From Oscillospiraceae bacterium (lineage in GTDB: Bacteria > Bacillota > Clostridia > Oscillospirales > Oscillospiraceae): a stretch of 64,000 nt of DNA. The stretch is taken from the NCBI GenBank assembly GCA_030625685.1, contig DAOUQJ010000009.1, forward strand, positions 1 to 64,000, written 5' to 3'. Under the pieces are notes generated by a model. The model worked only from the letters and a program-made list of their open reading frames with translations, was not told the origin of the DNA and searched no databases. Below are positions 9,273 to 19,587 of the stretch, piece after piece. The first letter of the stretch is position 1; every line of letters begins with the position of its first letter. The position numbers were made by a program, and so were the translations under genes.

Positions 9273-10490
9273 ATGAAACAGATTACAGGTGGAGTTTCCG
9301 CTCCAATTGGCTTTACTGCTTCTGGGGTTCACTGTGGTGTTAAGTCCTCAGAAAATAAAAAAAATGACCTTGCTGTGATTTTTTCAGATTGCGACTGTGT
9401 CGCAGCTGGTGTCTATACAAAAAACCAAGTGAAAGCAGCTCCTATCCATCTAACTCAAAAACACTTAGAAGATGGTCATTTACGTGGCATCCTTGTAAAC
9501 AGTGGTAATGCGAATGCATGCGCACCACAAGGCATGGAAAATGCAACTAAAATGGCTCAAAAAGTTGCTGAAGCAACACAACTATCCCCTGAGGACTTTG
9601 CAGTTGCATCAACAGGCGTCATCGGCGTCACTCTTAATATTGATGCAATTGAAGCTGGGATTCCCAATGCGGTACAAGCACTGTCCAAAGATGGTTCTGC
9701 TGATGCCAGCCAAGCCATTTTAACAACCGACACTATCACAAAAGAAATTGCCATTTCCCTTGAATTAGATGGTAAAACGGTAACCATAGGCGCAATTGCC
9801 AAAGGTTCAGGTATGATTCATCCCAATATGGGAACTATGCTTTGTTTTGTTACAACCGATTGTGCAATAGATAAGCCTGTGTTACAAAACATGTTGAGTT
9901 CTATCGTTGCCAAAACATTCAACCGAATCACTGTAGACGGTGACTGTTCAACAAATGACTGCTGTTTACTTCTATCCAATGGAAAAGCCAACAACTCTCC
10001 ACTTGTAGAAGGCAGCAAAGACTATGATCATTTTTATGAGGCGCTTTATAATGTCTTTGAATATGAAGCAAAACAAATTGCGCGCGATGGTGAAGGTGCT
10101 GGTCGTCTCATTTCTTGCACAGTGTTGAATGCCGAAACAGAAGAAAAAGCAGAATCGATGGCAAAATCTGTCGTGAGCTCTAGCCTCGTTAAAACAGCCA
10201 TGTTTGGCTCAGATGCCAACTGGGGACGAGTATTGTGTGCAGTTGGTTATTCAGGTGCGACATTCAATCCAGAGGAAATTGATGTTTCCTTTATCTCTCC
10301 CTCAGGAACCATACGCGTTTGTCAAGATGGAATTGGGCTCGATTTTGACGAAACTCTCGCAAAAACTGTTCTTTCTGACACGGAAATCGAAATTATTGTC
10401 TCTATGAAAGAAGGTACCGAAAAAGCAACTTGTTGGGGTTGTGATCTCACCTATGATTATGTCAAAATCAATGGTGATTATAGAAGTTAA
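9273..10490 (+). CDS. argJ: Glutamate N-acetyltransferase / amino-acid acetyltransferase
   Basis: GGVSAPIGFTASGVHCGVK..., GMIHPNMGTMLCFVTTD autoprocessing region. Confidence 0.96.
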   Translation: MKQITGGVSAPIGFTASGVHCGVKSSENKKNDLAVIFSDCDCVAAGVYTKNQVKAAPIHLTQKHLEDGHLRGILVNSGNANACAPQGMENATKMAQKVAEATQLSPEDFAVASTGVIGVTLNIDAIEAGIPNAVQALSKDGSADASQAILTTDTITKEIAISLELDGKTVTIGAIAKGSGMIHPNMGTMLCFVTTDCAIDKPVLQNMLSSIVAKTFNRITVDGDCSTNDCCLLLSNGKANNSPLVEGSKDYDHFYEALYNVFEYEAKQIARDGEGAGRLISCTVLNAETEEKAESMAKSVVSSSLVKTAMFGSDANWGRVLCAVGYSGATFNPEEIDVSFISPSGTIRVCQDGIGLDFDETLAKTVLSDTEIEIIVSMKEGTEKATCWGCDLTYDYVKINGDYRS

Positions 10491-10509
10491 GTAGAAAGAG
10501 GTAGTACCC

Positions 10510-11382
10510 ATGGAACAATTAGAACAAATCCAAAACTACACCGATCGTGCAACCGCACTTGTTGAAGCGCTACCCTATATTCAAAAATACTGCGGAAAAA
10601 CGATTGTGGTCAAATACGGTGGCAATGCCATGATTTCAGAAGATTTACGAGACGCTGTCATCACCGATGTAATTTTATTGCATCTGGTTGGCATTCGCGT
10701 CATCATGGTACATGGTGGCGGTCCTGAAATCGGTCAGATGTTATCAAAACTCAATATTGAATCACATTTTGTAGACGGCCTGCGTTACACCACTGAGCAA
10801 ACTATGGACATCGTTCAACAAGTTCTGTGTGGTAAGGTGAATAAACAACTTGTTTCCAATATCAATCGCGCGGGCGCCAAAGCAATGGGTCTATGTGGTT
10901 TAGACGGAAATCTATTTAAGGCAAAACAGCTTGACCCCAAATATGGTCTCGTGGGTGACATCACCCACGTTTGCCCCAATATTGTAAACGACTGTCTGTC
11001 TAGCGGTTATATCCCTGTTATTGCGACCATTGCTCAGGCTACTGACCAAGACAACGTATACAATATCAATGCTGATACAGCAGCATCCAAACTTGCCGTA
11101 GCCGTTGGAGCAGAAAAACTAATTCTGCTCACAGATGTTCGTGGGGTTCTAAAAGATCCTAGCGATGAATCTACTCTTATCCCTCAAATTCGCCTCAATG
11201 AAGTCTCTTCACTAATGGAAAGCGACATCATCAGTGGTGGTATGATTCCCAAAGTAGATTGCTGTGTTTCAGCAGTTCAAAATGGAGTCAAACGCACTCA
11301 TATATTAGATGGTAGAATTCCACATTCTATTTTAATTGAACTACTCTCACACAAGGGCATCGGTACTATGATTTTCGAATGA
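10510..11382 (+). CDS. argB: Acetylglutamate kinase
   Basis: ALPYIQKYCGKTIVVKYGGNAM...VMVHGGGPEIGQML. Confidence 0.97.
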   Translation: MEQLEQIQNYTDRATALVEALPYIQKYCGKTIVVKYGGNAMISEDLRDAVITDVILLHLVGIRVIMVHGGGPEIGQMLSKLNIESHFVDGLRYTTEQTMDIVQQVLCGKVNKQLVSNINRAGAKAMGLCGLDGNLFKAKQLDPKYGLVGDITHVCPNIVNDCLSSGYIPVIATIAQATDQDNVYNINADTAASKLAVAVGAEKLILLTDVRGVLKDPSDESTLIPQIRLNEVSSLMESDIISGGMIPKVDCCVSAVQNGVKRTHILDGRIPHSILIELLSHKGIGTMIFE

Positions 11383-11413
11383 TATCTTACAACGAGAAAG
11401 GATGATATTTCCT

Positions 11414-12325
11414 ATGCAAAAACATCTACTTACATTGCTAGATTATTCCCAAGATGAAATTATTACAATATTAGATACAGCTGCTGATTTAAAGCAAAAA
11501 CAAAAAAACGGAGAGCAACATCGATATTTAGATGGAAAAACTTTGGCAATGATTTTTGTCAAAAACTCTACTCGCACCAGAGCTTCCTTTGAAATTGGTA
11601 TCTATCAGCTTGGTGGGCATGGTTTATATCTATCAGGTAGCGACTCGCAAATTGGTCGTGGCGAACCAATTGAAGACACTGCTCGTGTGCTATCACGTTA
11701 CTGCGATGCAATCATGATTCGCACCTTTGCACATGAAGATATTCAAAAACTCGCTCAATATGCAACCATCCCAATTATCAATGGCCTCACAGACTCTTTC
11801 CACCCTTGTCAAGTTCTCGCTGATTTGCTTACCATTCGAGAATATAAAGGTAAATTGCAGGGGCTCAACGTATGTTACATCGGTGATGGAAATAACATGG
11901 CAAACTCTATCATTGTAGGTGCATTAAAATGCGGAATGAATGTTTCTATTGCAACACCTATTAGTTACGAACCAGATCAGTCAGTATTAGATTTTGCCGC
12001 TACAGTCAAAGATGCAAGCTTTACGCTCACAACAAACCCTATGGATGCCGCACGTGATGCTGATGTGATTTTCACCGATGTATGGGCATCAATGGGACAA
12101 GAGGAAGAAGCCAAGTCTCGCCAACTCGCTTTCCAAGGTTTTCAAGTCAATGATGAACTTCTAGATGTTGCAAAACCAGATGTCATGATTCAACATTGCT
12201 TACCAGCCCACAGGGGTGAAGAAATCACAGCTGAAGTCTTCGATGCGCATGCTAACGAAATATTTGATGAAGCAGAAAATCGCCTCCATGTGCAAAAAGC
12301 TGTCATGTATCTTTTGATGAAATAA
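11414..12325 (+). CDS. argF: Ornithine carbamoyltransferase
   Basis: FVKNSTRTRASFEIGIYQLGG, HCLPAHRGEEI motifs. Confidence 0.95.
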   Translation: MQKHLLTLLDYSQDEIITILDTAADLKQKQKNGEQHRYLDGKTLAMIFVKNSTRTRASFEIGIYQLGGHGLYLSGSDSQIGRGEPIEDTARVLSRYCDAIMIRTFAHEDIQKLAQYATIPIINGLTDSFHPCQVLADLLTIREYKGKLQGLNVCYIGDGNNMANSIIVGALKCGMNVSIATPISYEPDQSVLDFAATVKDASFTLTTNPMDAARDADVIFTDVWASMGQEEEAKSRQLAFQGFQVNDELLDVAKPDVMIQHCLPAHRGEEITAEVFDAHANEIFDEAENRLHVQKAVMYLLMK

Positions 12326-12334
12326 TTTATATCA

Positions 12335-12372
12335 AAAAAACAAACGCTTGAAGTAATACTTCAAGCGTTTTC
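12335..12372. terminator. Bidirectional terminator between argF and the MATE gene
   Basis: AAACGCTTGAAGT-AAT-ACTTCAAGCGTTTT; the MATE stop codon lies inside the stem. Confidence 0.8.
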
Positions 12373-13704
12373 ATGACTGAGCACAAGACTGCGTCGCCAA
12401 ATATTTGATTTCACATAAAAATATCCAAGTGGGATAGAAGCTGCTGGTCCAATCATACATGCCCAATATATTCCGACCAGTCCAAATGATTTTTCAAATA
12501 TCACCGCCAATATCACACGCACCAAAATGGAATTTGTCACACTAGAAAACAATACAAACATCGTATGCCCTGCTCCAATTGCCAGTGAATGATAAATCAT
12601 AAAACTAGCAAAGAATATTTGTGCAATGATTTCAATTCTTAAATTGAGAATTGCCAATTGCGCGGTATGCAAATCAGTTTTAAATATCGAAACTAAATAA
12701 GGTGCTGTCACTTCTACCCCTACAACAATGACAATTGCCACTGCCACTGTAATTCCCATAGCAACATAAACACTATGTTTTGCACGGTCAAAATCACCTG
12801 CCCCCAAACAATGTGAAACCATTGTTGAGGTTGCAGTAGACATCGCCAGTGTAAACAATAGGGCAAAATCCTTAATGCGTACCACAATCGCACTAGCTGC
12901 TGATGCTTCAACACCGTAGTCATTAATTAGATATAACATAAACACCCAGGAAAGTCCCACAATGGTCATTTGTACTGCAGTCGGAATCCCAAGCTGAAGC
13001 ATTGTTTTGAGCTTTTCTTTTTTTATGTATAGATTGTCTAATGACAAAAAATAAACATCTTTATGTTTGAGAATATAAATTATACTCATAATAAATGATA
13101 CTGTCTGTGCCATCACCGTCGCCCACGCAACACCCGTAACTCCCCATCCAAAGTATCCCAAAAACACAATATCAAAGACAATATTTAAAAGGGAGCTTAA
13201 ACCAACAAAATATAATGGTTGCTTGGAATTTCCGACCCCTCTCATCATTGCTGACAAAGCATTATACATAAACACTGGTAAAAGTCCAAAACAACCAATC
13301 TTTAAATATAGCCAAGCTGGCTCAAGGACTGGAGCGTCTAATGCAATTAACATATTTCGACCAGTGAATAAGAGGAGAATAATGGTACATATTCCAGCCA
13401 AAATTGACATGGTAAATAACGTCACATTAGTCTCTCTACGACCTTTTTCATTTTTAGCACCATAAAACTGTCCAATTAATATGTTCCCACCAATCGTGAT
13501 ACCAATAATAATTTGTGTGCAAATAAGTAAAATCTGTCCTGCATTATTCACAGCAGATATAGCCGATTCCCCAAGAAACCTCCCCACCAGTATCAAATCT
13601 GTAATACTATAGGTAGATTGTAGTAGTGAAGCAATGGCCAAAGGTAGCGAATACCGAAGCAATGTCTTCCAAATAGTACCTTTGCTCAAATCTAACTGCT
13701 CCAT
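12361..13704 (-). CDS. MATE family efflux transporter
   Basis: About 12 hydrophobic segments; MEQLDLSKGTIWKTLLRYSLPLAIASLLQSTYSITDLILVGRFLGESAISAVNNAGQ. Confidence 0.9.
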   Translation of the reverse strand: MEQLDLSKGTIWKTLLRYSLPLAIASLLQSTYSITDLILVGRFLGESAISAVNNAGQILLICTQIIIGITIGGNILIGQFYGAKNEKGRRETNVTLFTMSILAGICTIILLLFTGRNMLIALDAPVLEPAWLYLKIGCFGLLPVFMYNALSAMMRGVGNSKQPLYFVGLSSLLNIVFDIVFLGYFGWGVTGVAWATVMAQTVSFIMSIIYILKHKDVYFLSLDNLYIKKEKLKTMLQLGIPTAVQMTIVGLSWVFMLYLINDYGVEASAASAIVVRIKDFALLFTLAMSTATSTMVSHCLGAGDFDRAKHSVYVAMGITVAVAIVIVVGVEVTAPYLVSIFKTDLHTAQLAILNLRIEIIAQIFFASFMIYHSLAIGAGHTMFVLFSSVTNSILVRVILAVIFEKSFGLVGIYWACMIGPAASIPLGYFYVKSNIWRRSLVLSHENA

Positions 13705-13790
13705 ATTCACGCTCCCTTCTCACTTATATTCTGTCATTTTACCATCTCATCTCGTTATTTTCAAATGAACATACATATTTTCAAAGAGAA

Positions 13791-13819
13791 TTGCAAATAA
13801 ACAAGCAGTGTGGTATAGT
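13791..13819 (+). promoter_or_regulatory. Putative sigma-A promoter for trkA
   Basis: TTGCAA-N17-TATAGT. Confidence 0.5.
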
Positions 13820-13875
13820 GTTCCCTGTACGCATTTAGGTTTAAATTTGCACGTCTTCCGGAAAGGATGAACTTC

Positions 13876-15240
13876 ATGAGAATTATCATCGTCGGTGCTG
13901 GTAAAGTTGGCTTTACACTTGCTGAGCATTTATCGAGAGAAAAACACGACATCACCATCATAGATAACAAAAAAGAAGCCATTCGTCATGCTTCTGAAGC
14001 ATTAGATGTCATGTGTATTGAGGGCAATGGCGCCTCTCCAACTTTACTTAAATCTGCAGGGGTAGATTCAGCTGACTTTCTTCTGGCAACTACGAATTTA
14101 GACGAAGTTAATATGCTTTGTTCTTTTGTAGCTAAACACTTTGGCGCAAAGTATACCATAGCGCGCATCAGAGATATTCAGTATACAGATGAACTTGCCT
14201 ATCTTCAAAAAGATATGCGAATTGATATGATTATTAATCCAGAGCATTCAACTGCAGTTGAAATATCTCATTTGCTCCGCTTTCCTGCTGCAGCAAACAT
14301 TGATACTTTTTTCCGTGGACGAGTTGAACTACTCAGTACACAGGTAAAAGCGGAAGATTTTATTGTTGGGCAAACTTTAAGTGACTCAGCGAATAAACTG
14401 CAATCACTTCCAATTTTATTTTGCGCTGCACAACGCGGTGAAGATGTCATCATACCAAATGGTGATTTCATCCCCAAAATAGGCGATCGCCTTTACGTCG
14501 TTGGTTCTCCTGCTGGTTTACAGCAGTATTTTCGTTTGCTTGATAGATTTGTATCAAAAGTGAATTCTGTCTTTATTCTCGGTGGCAGTCGTATTTCTCA
14601 TTATCTCGCCAAGCGATTAGAAAGCATGCATATAAAAGTGACAATTGTCGAAAAAAGCGAAAACAGTTGTCGCACACTGTCGGAAAAACTACCCCAAGCT
14701 CTTGTCTTGCATGGAGATGGGACTGACCGTGAATTATTAGAAACGGAACACTTTGAAAAACATGATGCTTTTGTTGCACTGACTGGTCGTGATGAAGACA
14801 ACTTACTTATGTCTCTATATGCACAACAACAAAAAATCAAAAAGGTAATTGCTAAATGTAATCGTGAAAACTACATTAACATTGCGCATTCTGCTGGTTT
14901 AGAAAGTATTCTATCTCCCAAAATAATTACGGTGGGTCGAATATTACGTGCCGTACGTAGTTTTAACAACACTGGTGATAGTATAAAAAAAGTTGCTCTT
15001 TTCCGTTTTGAAGACAATGCTATGGAAGTCTCAGAATTTGAAATACACCAAGATACGATGCACCTTAATACACCACTCAAAGATTTACCTTTAAAACATG
15101 GCGTATTGATTGCCGCAATTATGCGTCGAGAAAAACTCACTATTCCAAGTGGAAATACTACCCTTCACGCAGGAGATCGCGTCATTGTTGTCACTGGAAA
15201 TCAAACACTCAAAACATTCAATGACATTTATAAAAAATAA
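13876..15240 (+). CDS. trkA: Trk system potassium transporter regulatory subunit TrkA
   Basis: MRIIIVGAGKVGFTLAEHLSREKHDITIID; two RCK/TrkA-N and TrkA-C halves. Confidence 0.93.
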   Translation: MRIIIVGAGKVGFTLAEHLSREKHDITIIDNKKEAIRHASEALDVMCIEGNGASPTLLKSAGVDSADFLLATTNLDEVNMLCSFVAKHFGAKYTIARIRDIQYTDELAYLQKDMRIDMIINPEHSTAVEISHLLRFPAAANIDTFFRGRVELLSTQVKAEDFIVGQTLSDSANKLQSLPILFCAAQRGEDVIIPNGDFIPKIGDRLYVVGSPAGLQQYFRLLDRFVSKVNSVFILGGSRISHYLAKRLESMHIKVTIVEKSENSCRTLSEKLPQALVLHGDGTDRELLETEHFEKHDAFVALTGRDEDNLLMSLYAQQQKIKKVIAKCNRENYINIAHSAGLESILSPKIITVGRILRAVRSFNNTGDSIKKVALFRFEDNAMEVSEFEIHQDTMHLNTPLKDLPLKHGVLIAAIMRREKLTIPSGNTTLHAGDRVIVVTGNQTLKTFNDIYKK

Positions 15241-15254
15241 CGGAGTCTTCACAT

Positions 15255-16706
15255 ATGAATTATCAACTGATTTTACGTATGGTGGGGCGAACCTTGCTAC
15301 TCAAATCAGCTTGTCTTCTCCTGCCTTTATTTACCGCTTTATACTATGGTGAAACGATACTTCCTTTCTTATACACCATCGCAATTATTTTGGTTGTTGC
15401 CATTCCACTTTCAGTCCTTAAGTCTAATAGTCAGTTTTTTGCAAAAGAAGGTTTCGTCATTGTTGCATCTATCTGGGTTCTTTTCTGTTTATTTGGTTCA
15501 CTTCCCTTATATTTTTCTGGTCACTTTAACAGTTATGTTGATTGTTTGTTTGAAATCACATCAGGTTTCACAACTACAGGAGCTTCAATTTTAACGGATA
15601 TTGAAGCATTGCCTCGCGGCATTCTTTTATGGCGCTCCTTTTCTTCATGGCTTGGAGGTATGGGTGTTTTAATTTTAACCTTAGCTTTTCTCCCAAATGC
15701 AGGAAAGCGTGCACACAACATCATGCAAGCAGAGTCTCCAGGCCCCGTCAAAAACAAATTTGTCCCAAAAACTTCGAGCTCTTCTAAAATACTATATAGC
15801 ATCTATGTTATACTCACAGTTGCAGAAATCGTAGCATTATGCATAGCTGGAATGCCCGCATATGACTCCATCGTACATTCTTTTGCTACAATTTGTACTG
15901 GTGGCTTTTCCATTAAGAATACAAGTATTGGTGCCTACAATTCTGCAACATTTGATACAATTATTTCAATTTTCATAGTTTTGTCGGCAATTAACTTCTC
16001 TTATTATTTCTTGCTTGTCACAAAACGAGTCAGAAGTGTATTGTCTAGCGACGAACTTCGTACTTTTATCGGAATATTATTTGTCTCAATTACACTCATC
16101 ACAATTAATTTATTCGTTTCCTCGCATGATATTACCCAACAAGGTTTGGGAACCACTCTACGTTATGTATCCTTCCAAGTATTTAGCATCGCTTCAACAA
16201 CTGGATTTTCTACTGCAGATTTCAACTTATGGCCTCAATTCTCTCGAATTCTGCTTCTAATACTCATGGTAATAGGCGGTTGTGCAGGTAGTACAGCTGG
16301 TGGCATCAAAGTTTCACGCTTCCTCTTGTTGTCACGCTCAATCAGTCGTGATTTAAAAAAACTTTCCCATCCACGTTCACTCAAAGTTGTGAAATTAGAT
16401 GGAAAAGTAGTCGATGACCCTACTATTGAGCGAGTATTGGTATTTTTCGCTTGTCATGCAACTATATTAGCGATAACTTGCCTCATTGTATCCTTAGATA
16501 ATTTTTCTTTTACAACAACAGTAACTGCTGTTTTCGCCTCCATCGGCAATATTGGACCAGGTTTAGATCTCGTCGGTCCCATGGGTAATTACGCTACCTT
16601 TTCCGACCTCAGTAAAATTGCACTATCCCTATGTATGTTGATTGGACGTTTGGAAATATTCCCCATTCTTATTTTGTTTATGCCATCTACCTGGCGCAAT
16701 TCTTAA
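15255..16706 (+). CDS. trkH: TrkH family potassium uptake protein
   Basis: TSGFTTTGASIL, GGMGVLILTLAFLP, GGCAGSTAGGIKVSR motifs. Confidence 0.93.
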   Translation: MNYQLILRMVGRTLLLKSACLLLPLFTALYYGETILPFLYTIAIILVVAIPLSVLKSNSQFFAKEGFVIVASIWVLFCLFGSLPLYFSGHFNSYVDCLFEITSGFTTTGASILTDIEALPRGILLWRSFSSWLGGMGVLILTLAFLPNAGKRAHNIMQAESPGPVKNKFVPKTSSSSKILYSIYVILTVAEIVALCIAGMPAYDSIVHSFATICTGGFSIKNTSIGAYNSATFDTIISIFIVLSAINFSYYFLLVTKRVRSVLSSDELRTFIGILFVSITLITINLFVSSHDITQQGLGTTLRYVSFQVFSIASTTGFSTADFNLWPQFSRILLLILMVIGGCAGSTAGGIKVSRFLLLSRSISRDLKKLSHPRSLKVVKLDGKVVDDPTIERVLVFFACHATILAITCLIVSLDNFSFTTTVTAVFASIGNIGPGLDLVGPMGNYATFSDLSKIALSLCMLIGRLEIFPILILFMPSTWRNS

Positions 16707-16711
16707 TAATG

Positions 16712-16790
16712 AAACAGATTATAAGTTATTTTCCTTTTTGCCCCTTGTAGGCATGCACGGAAACCCTTCCTTATAATCTGTTTTTTTCGT
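16712..16790 (+). terminator. Long-loop terminator-like hairpin after trkH
   Basis: AACAGATTATAAG...CTTATAATCTGTTTTTTT with a roughly 45-nt loop. Confidence 0.6.
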
Positions 16791-16930
16791 TTATTTTGTC
16801 AAAATGTATATATTAAGGAGAAAATACTTCTTTAAGCCTTGAAAATTGAGCCTATTATGCTAAAATTGGAGTGTTGATTGTTTGTAAAAACGCTTTAAAG
16901 CAATTTACAAAATAAAAAGGAGTGTCATTT

Positions 16931-19039
16931 GTGGAAAATCTTTTTTTGATTGGCTTTGTCGGAGCAGCGCTTGCATTGATTTTCGCTTTTATGCAAAGCC
17001 GCAAAGTGTTATCCTTCTCTGAGGGTAACGAATCTATGCAAAAACTGGCTGATGCGATTCGCCAAGGTGCTAACGCATTTCTCAAAAACCAGTACTCAAC
17101 TGTAAGTAAGGTATTTGTTGTCGTATTTATCTTACTAATTGCCATTGCTTTTGGTAGCGACGGAGAAATGCTCTCCAAGTTTACACCATTTGCTTTTCTA
17201 ACAGGTGGACTTTGGTCCATGATGGCAGGTTTCATCGGCATGAAAATCGCGACTAGATCCAATGCTCGTACAGCTTGGGCTGCTTCTGAAAGCTTAAACC
17301 GTGGTCTTCGCGTAGCGTTCTCTTCTGGCTCAGTTATGGGCTTCACTGTTGTCGGTCTAGGTATGCTTGACATCACTTTGTGGTTCTTCATTCTAAACCT
17401 AGGTGCAGGCATTACTGATGCAGCTACAATTGGTAACATCATGGTTATGAACGGCATGGGTGCTTCCTTTATGGCTTTGTTTGCTCGTGTTGGCGGTGGT
17501 ATTTACACAAAAGCAGCTGACGTTGGTGCTGACCTTGTTGGTAAAGTTGAAGCTGGAATCCCTGAAGATGACCCTCGTAACCCTGCTACCATTGCTGATA
17601 ACGTTGGCGATAACGTAGGCGACGTTGCAGGTATGGGTGCTGACTTGTATGAATCCTATGTTGGTTCAATCTTAGCTACTTTTGCTCTTAGTGCTGTTGC
17701 TGGTTATGGTTTCAACGGCATGCTATTGCCACTAGCTCTTGCAGTTTGTGGAATCGTTTGTTCCATCATTGGTTCTTTCTTTGTTCGCACAAAAGAAAAT
17801 GCAACACAAAAATCTCTACTAGGTAGCTTGCGTACAGGTACATACCTCGCAGCTATTCTTGCTGCGATTGTTGCTGCTCCATTAACAAATTACTTTATGA
17901 AAGACTTCGGTAACAACTGGGGCATTTATATTGCGATTGTCTCAGGTCTAGTTGGTGGTGTTCTCATCGGTTATTTCACCGAATACTTTACTTCTGACAC
18001 ATATAAACCAACCAAAAAACTAGCTGCTGCTTCTGAAACAGGTGCTGCTACTATTATCATTGGTGGTCTGTCTTTAGGTCTAATGTCTACTGTTGCTTCC
18101 ATCCTAATTGTTGCTGCAGCAATTCTTGTCAGCTTCTTTGCAGCAGGTGGTACTACAGACCTCACTGATTTTGCTTCTTTCGGTCGTGGTCTATACGGTA
18201 TCGGTATCGCAGCTGTTGGTATGCTATCAACTCTAGGTATTACACTTGCAACTGACGCATACGGACCTGTTGCCGACAACGCAGGTGGTATTGCTGAAAT
18301 GGCTGGTCTTCCAAAAGAAGTACGTGAACGTACAGATGCACTGGATTCACTTGGTAATACAACTGCTGCAACTGGTAAAGGTTTTGCTATTGGTTCTGCT
18401 TCACTCACATCTTTGGCTTTGCTTGTTTCCTACATGGACATCGTTCAAAGAAAAACAGTTGAAGTACTTGATTTTAGCCTAAGTAGTCCAATAGTCCTTG
18501 TTGGTCTATTCATTGGTGCTATGCTCACCTTCGTATTTGCAGCATTCACTATGAGTGCAGTTCAAACTGCTGCGCAATCCATTGTTGTTGAAGTGCGTCG
18601 TCAATTCCGTGAAATTGTTGGCATCATGGAAGGTGAAACAGATCCTGACTATGCAGCATGTGTTACACTATGTACAAAAGGCGCTCTTCGCGAAATGGTT
18701 GCGCCTGCACTACTTGCAATCATTGTACCAATCCTAACTGGTATTATTCTTGGTCCAACAGGTGTTGTCGGTCTTTTGGCTGGTGTTTCTGTCACTGGTT
18801 TCGTTATGGCTGTATTTATGTCTAATGCTGGTGGTGCATGGGATAACGCGAAAAAATACATTGAACAAGGCAATCACGGCGGCAAAGGCTCTGACTGTCA
18901 TAAAGCAGCTGTTGTAGGTGACACAGTTGGTGACCCATTCAAAGATACATCTGGTCCATCTTTGAATATTCTAATCAAACTTTGTTCTACAGTATCCATC
19001 GTATTCTCTGGCGTAGTTGTTTTATTTAGTGTTCTATAA
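16931..19039 (+). CDS. hppA: Membrane-bound ion-translocating pyrophosphatase (K+-dependent type)
   Basis: GVGAD...[75 protein letters not shown] start with AAGGAG. Confidence 0.95.
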   Translation: MENLFLIGFVGAALALIFAFMQSRKVLSFSEGNESMQKLADAIRQGANAFLKNQYSTVSKVFVVVFILLIAIAFGSDGEMLSKFTPFAFLTGGLWSMMAGFIGMKIATRSNARTAWAASESLNRGLRVAFSSGSVMGFTVVGLGMLDITLWFFILNLGAGITDAATIGNIMVMNGMGASFMALFARVGGGIYTKAADVGADLVGKVEAGIPEDDPRNPATIADNVGDNVGDVAGMGADLYESYVGSILATFALSAVAGYGFNGMLLPLALAVCGIVCSIIGSFFVRTKENATQKSLLGSLRTGTYLAAILAAIVAAPLTNYFMKDFGNNWGIYIAIVSGLVGGVLIGYFTEYFTSDTYKPTKKLAAASETGAATIIIGGLSLGLMSTVASILIVAAAILVSFFAAGGTTDLTDFASFGRGLYGIGIAAVGMLSTLGITLATDAYGPVADNAGGIAEMAGLPKEVRERTDALDSLGNTTAATGKGFAIGSASLTSLALLVSYMDIVQRKTVEVLDFSLSSPIVLVGLFIGAMLTFVFAAFTMSAVQTAAQSIVVEVRRQFREIVGIMEGETDPDYAACVTLCTKGALREMVAPALLAIIVPILTGIILGPTGVVGLLAGVSVTGFVMAVFMSNAGGAWDNAKKYIEQGNHGGKGSDCHKAAVVGDTVGDPFKDTSGPSLNILIKLCSTVSIVFSGVVVLFSVL

Positions 19040-19058
19040 TCTAAAATAGTTAAACAAC

Positions 19059-19093
19059 CAAAAGGTCGATAACTTATGTTATCGACCTTTTTT
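19059..19093 (+). terminator. Terminator after hppA
   Basis: AAAAGGTCGATAACttatGTTATCGACCTTTTTT. Confidence 0.85.
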
Positions 19094-19229
19094 CTTGTGT
19101 TAATGAAAAGATTTAAAATGAATTCTGAACCTTTAAAACAAGTGGCAACACTTTCAAACAATATTTCACGCTCTACAGTCGCTAATAAGGCATTAAAAGG
19201 AGTTCTATACGCATCCTATTATGTGCAAT

Positions 19230-19262
19230 AAAAAAAGCCCTGTTCAGCAGAACAGGGCTTTC
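19230..19262 (-). terminator. rpsU terminator
   Basis: Minus strand AAAGCCCTGTTCTGCTGAACAGGGCTTTTTTT. Confidence 0.85.
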
Positions 19263-19265
19263 AAA

Positions 19266-19448
19266 TCAATTAAATTTTTTGCGATTCTTACGTGCAGCTT
19301 CAGATTTTTTGCGACGCTTTACGCTGGGGCTCTCATAATGTTCTCTTTTACGAACCTCGGCAAGCACACCAGATTTAGCACAGCTACGTTTAAAACGTTT
19401 CAATGCACTTTCTAATGACTCGTTTTCTTTTACGTGAACTTCAGACAT
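19266..19448 (-). CDS. rpsU: 30S ribosomal protein S21
   Basis: [70 protein letters not shown]. Confidence 0.96.
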   Translation of the reverse strand: MSEVHVKENESLESALKRFKRSCAKSGVLAEVRKREHYESPSVKRRKKSEAARKNRKKFN

Positions 19449-19587
19449 TTTATTTTCCCTCCCTCCAAAATGTAGAGAGTGTATCTCTATCAAAGGGCCA
19501 AATTCATGGCTTTAACATTTTTATTATAAGAAAATTTTCCTACTTTGTCAAGGCAATGCGAGGATAAATCATCACATAAACACATAT

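Noticed and set aside
16855-17457. 200-aa minus-strand ORF antisense to hppA
   Set aside because: Fully explained by codon bias of the strongly supported hppA frame; no RBS or family motif.
17971-18408. 145-aa minus-strand ORF antisense to hppA
   Set aside because: Shadow ORF of hppA.
19104-19232. 43-aa plus-strand ORF MKRFKMNSEPLKQVATLSNNISRSTVANKALKGVLYASYYVQ
   Set aside because: No Shine-Dalgarno and squeezed between two terminators; insufficient support.
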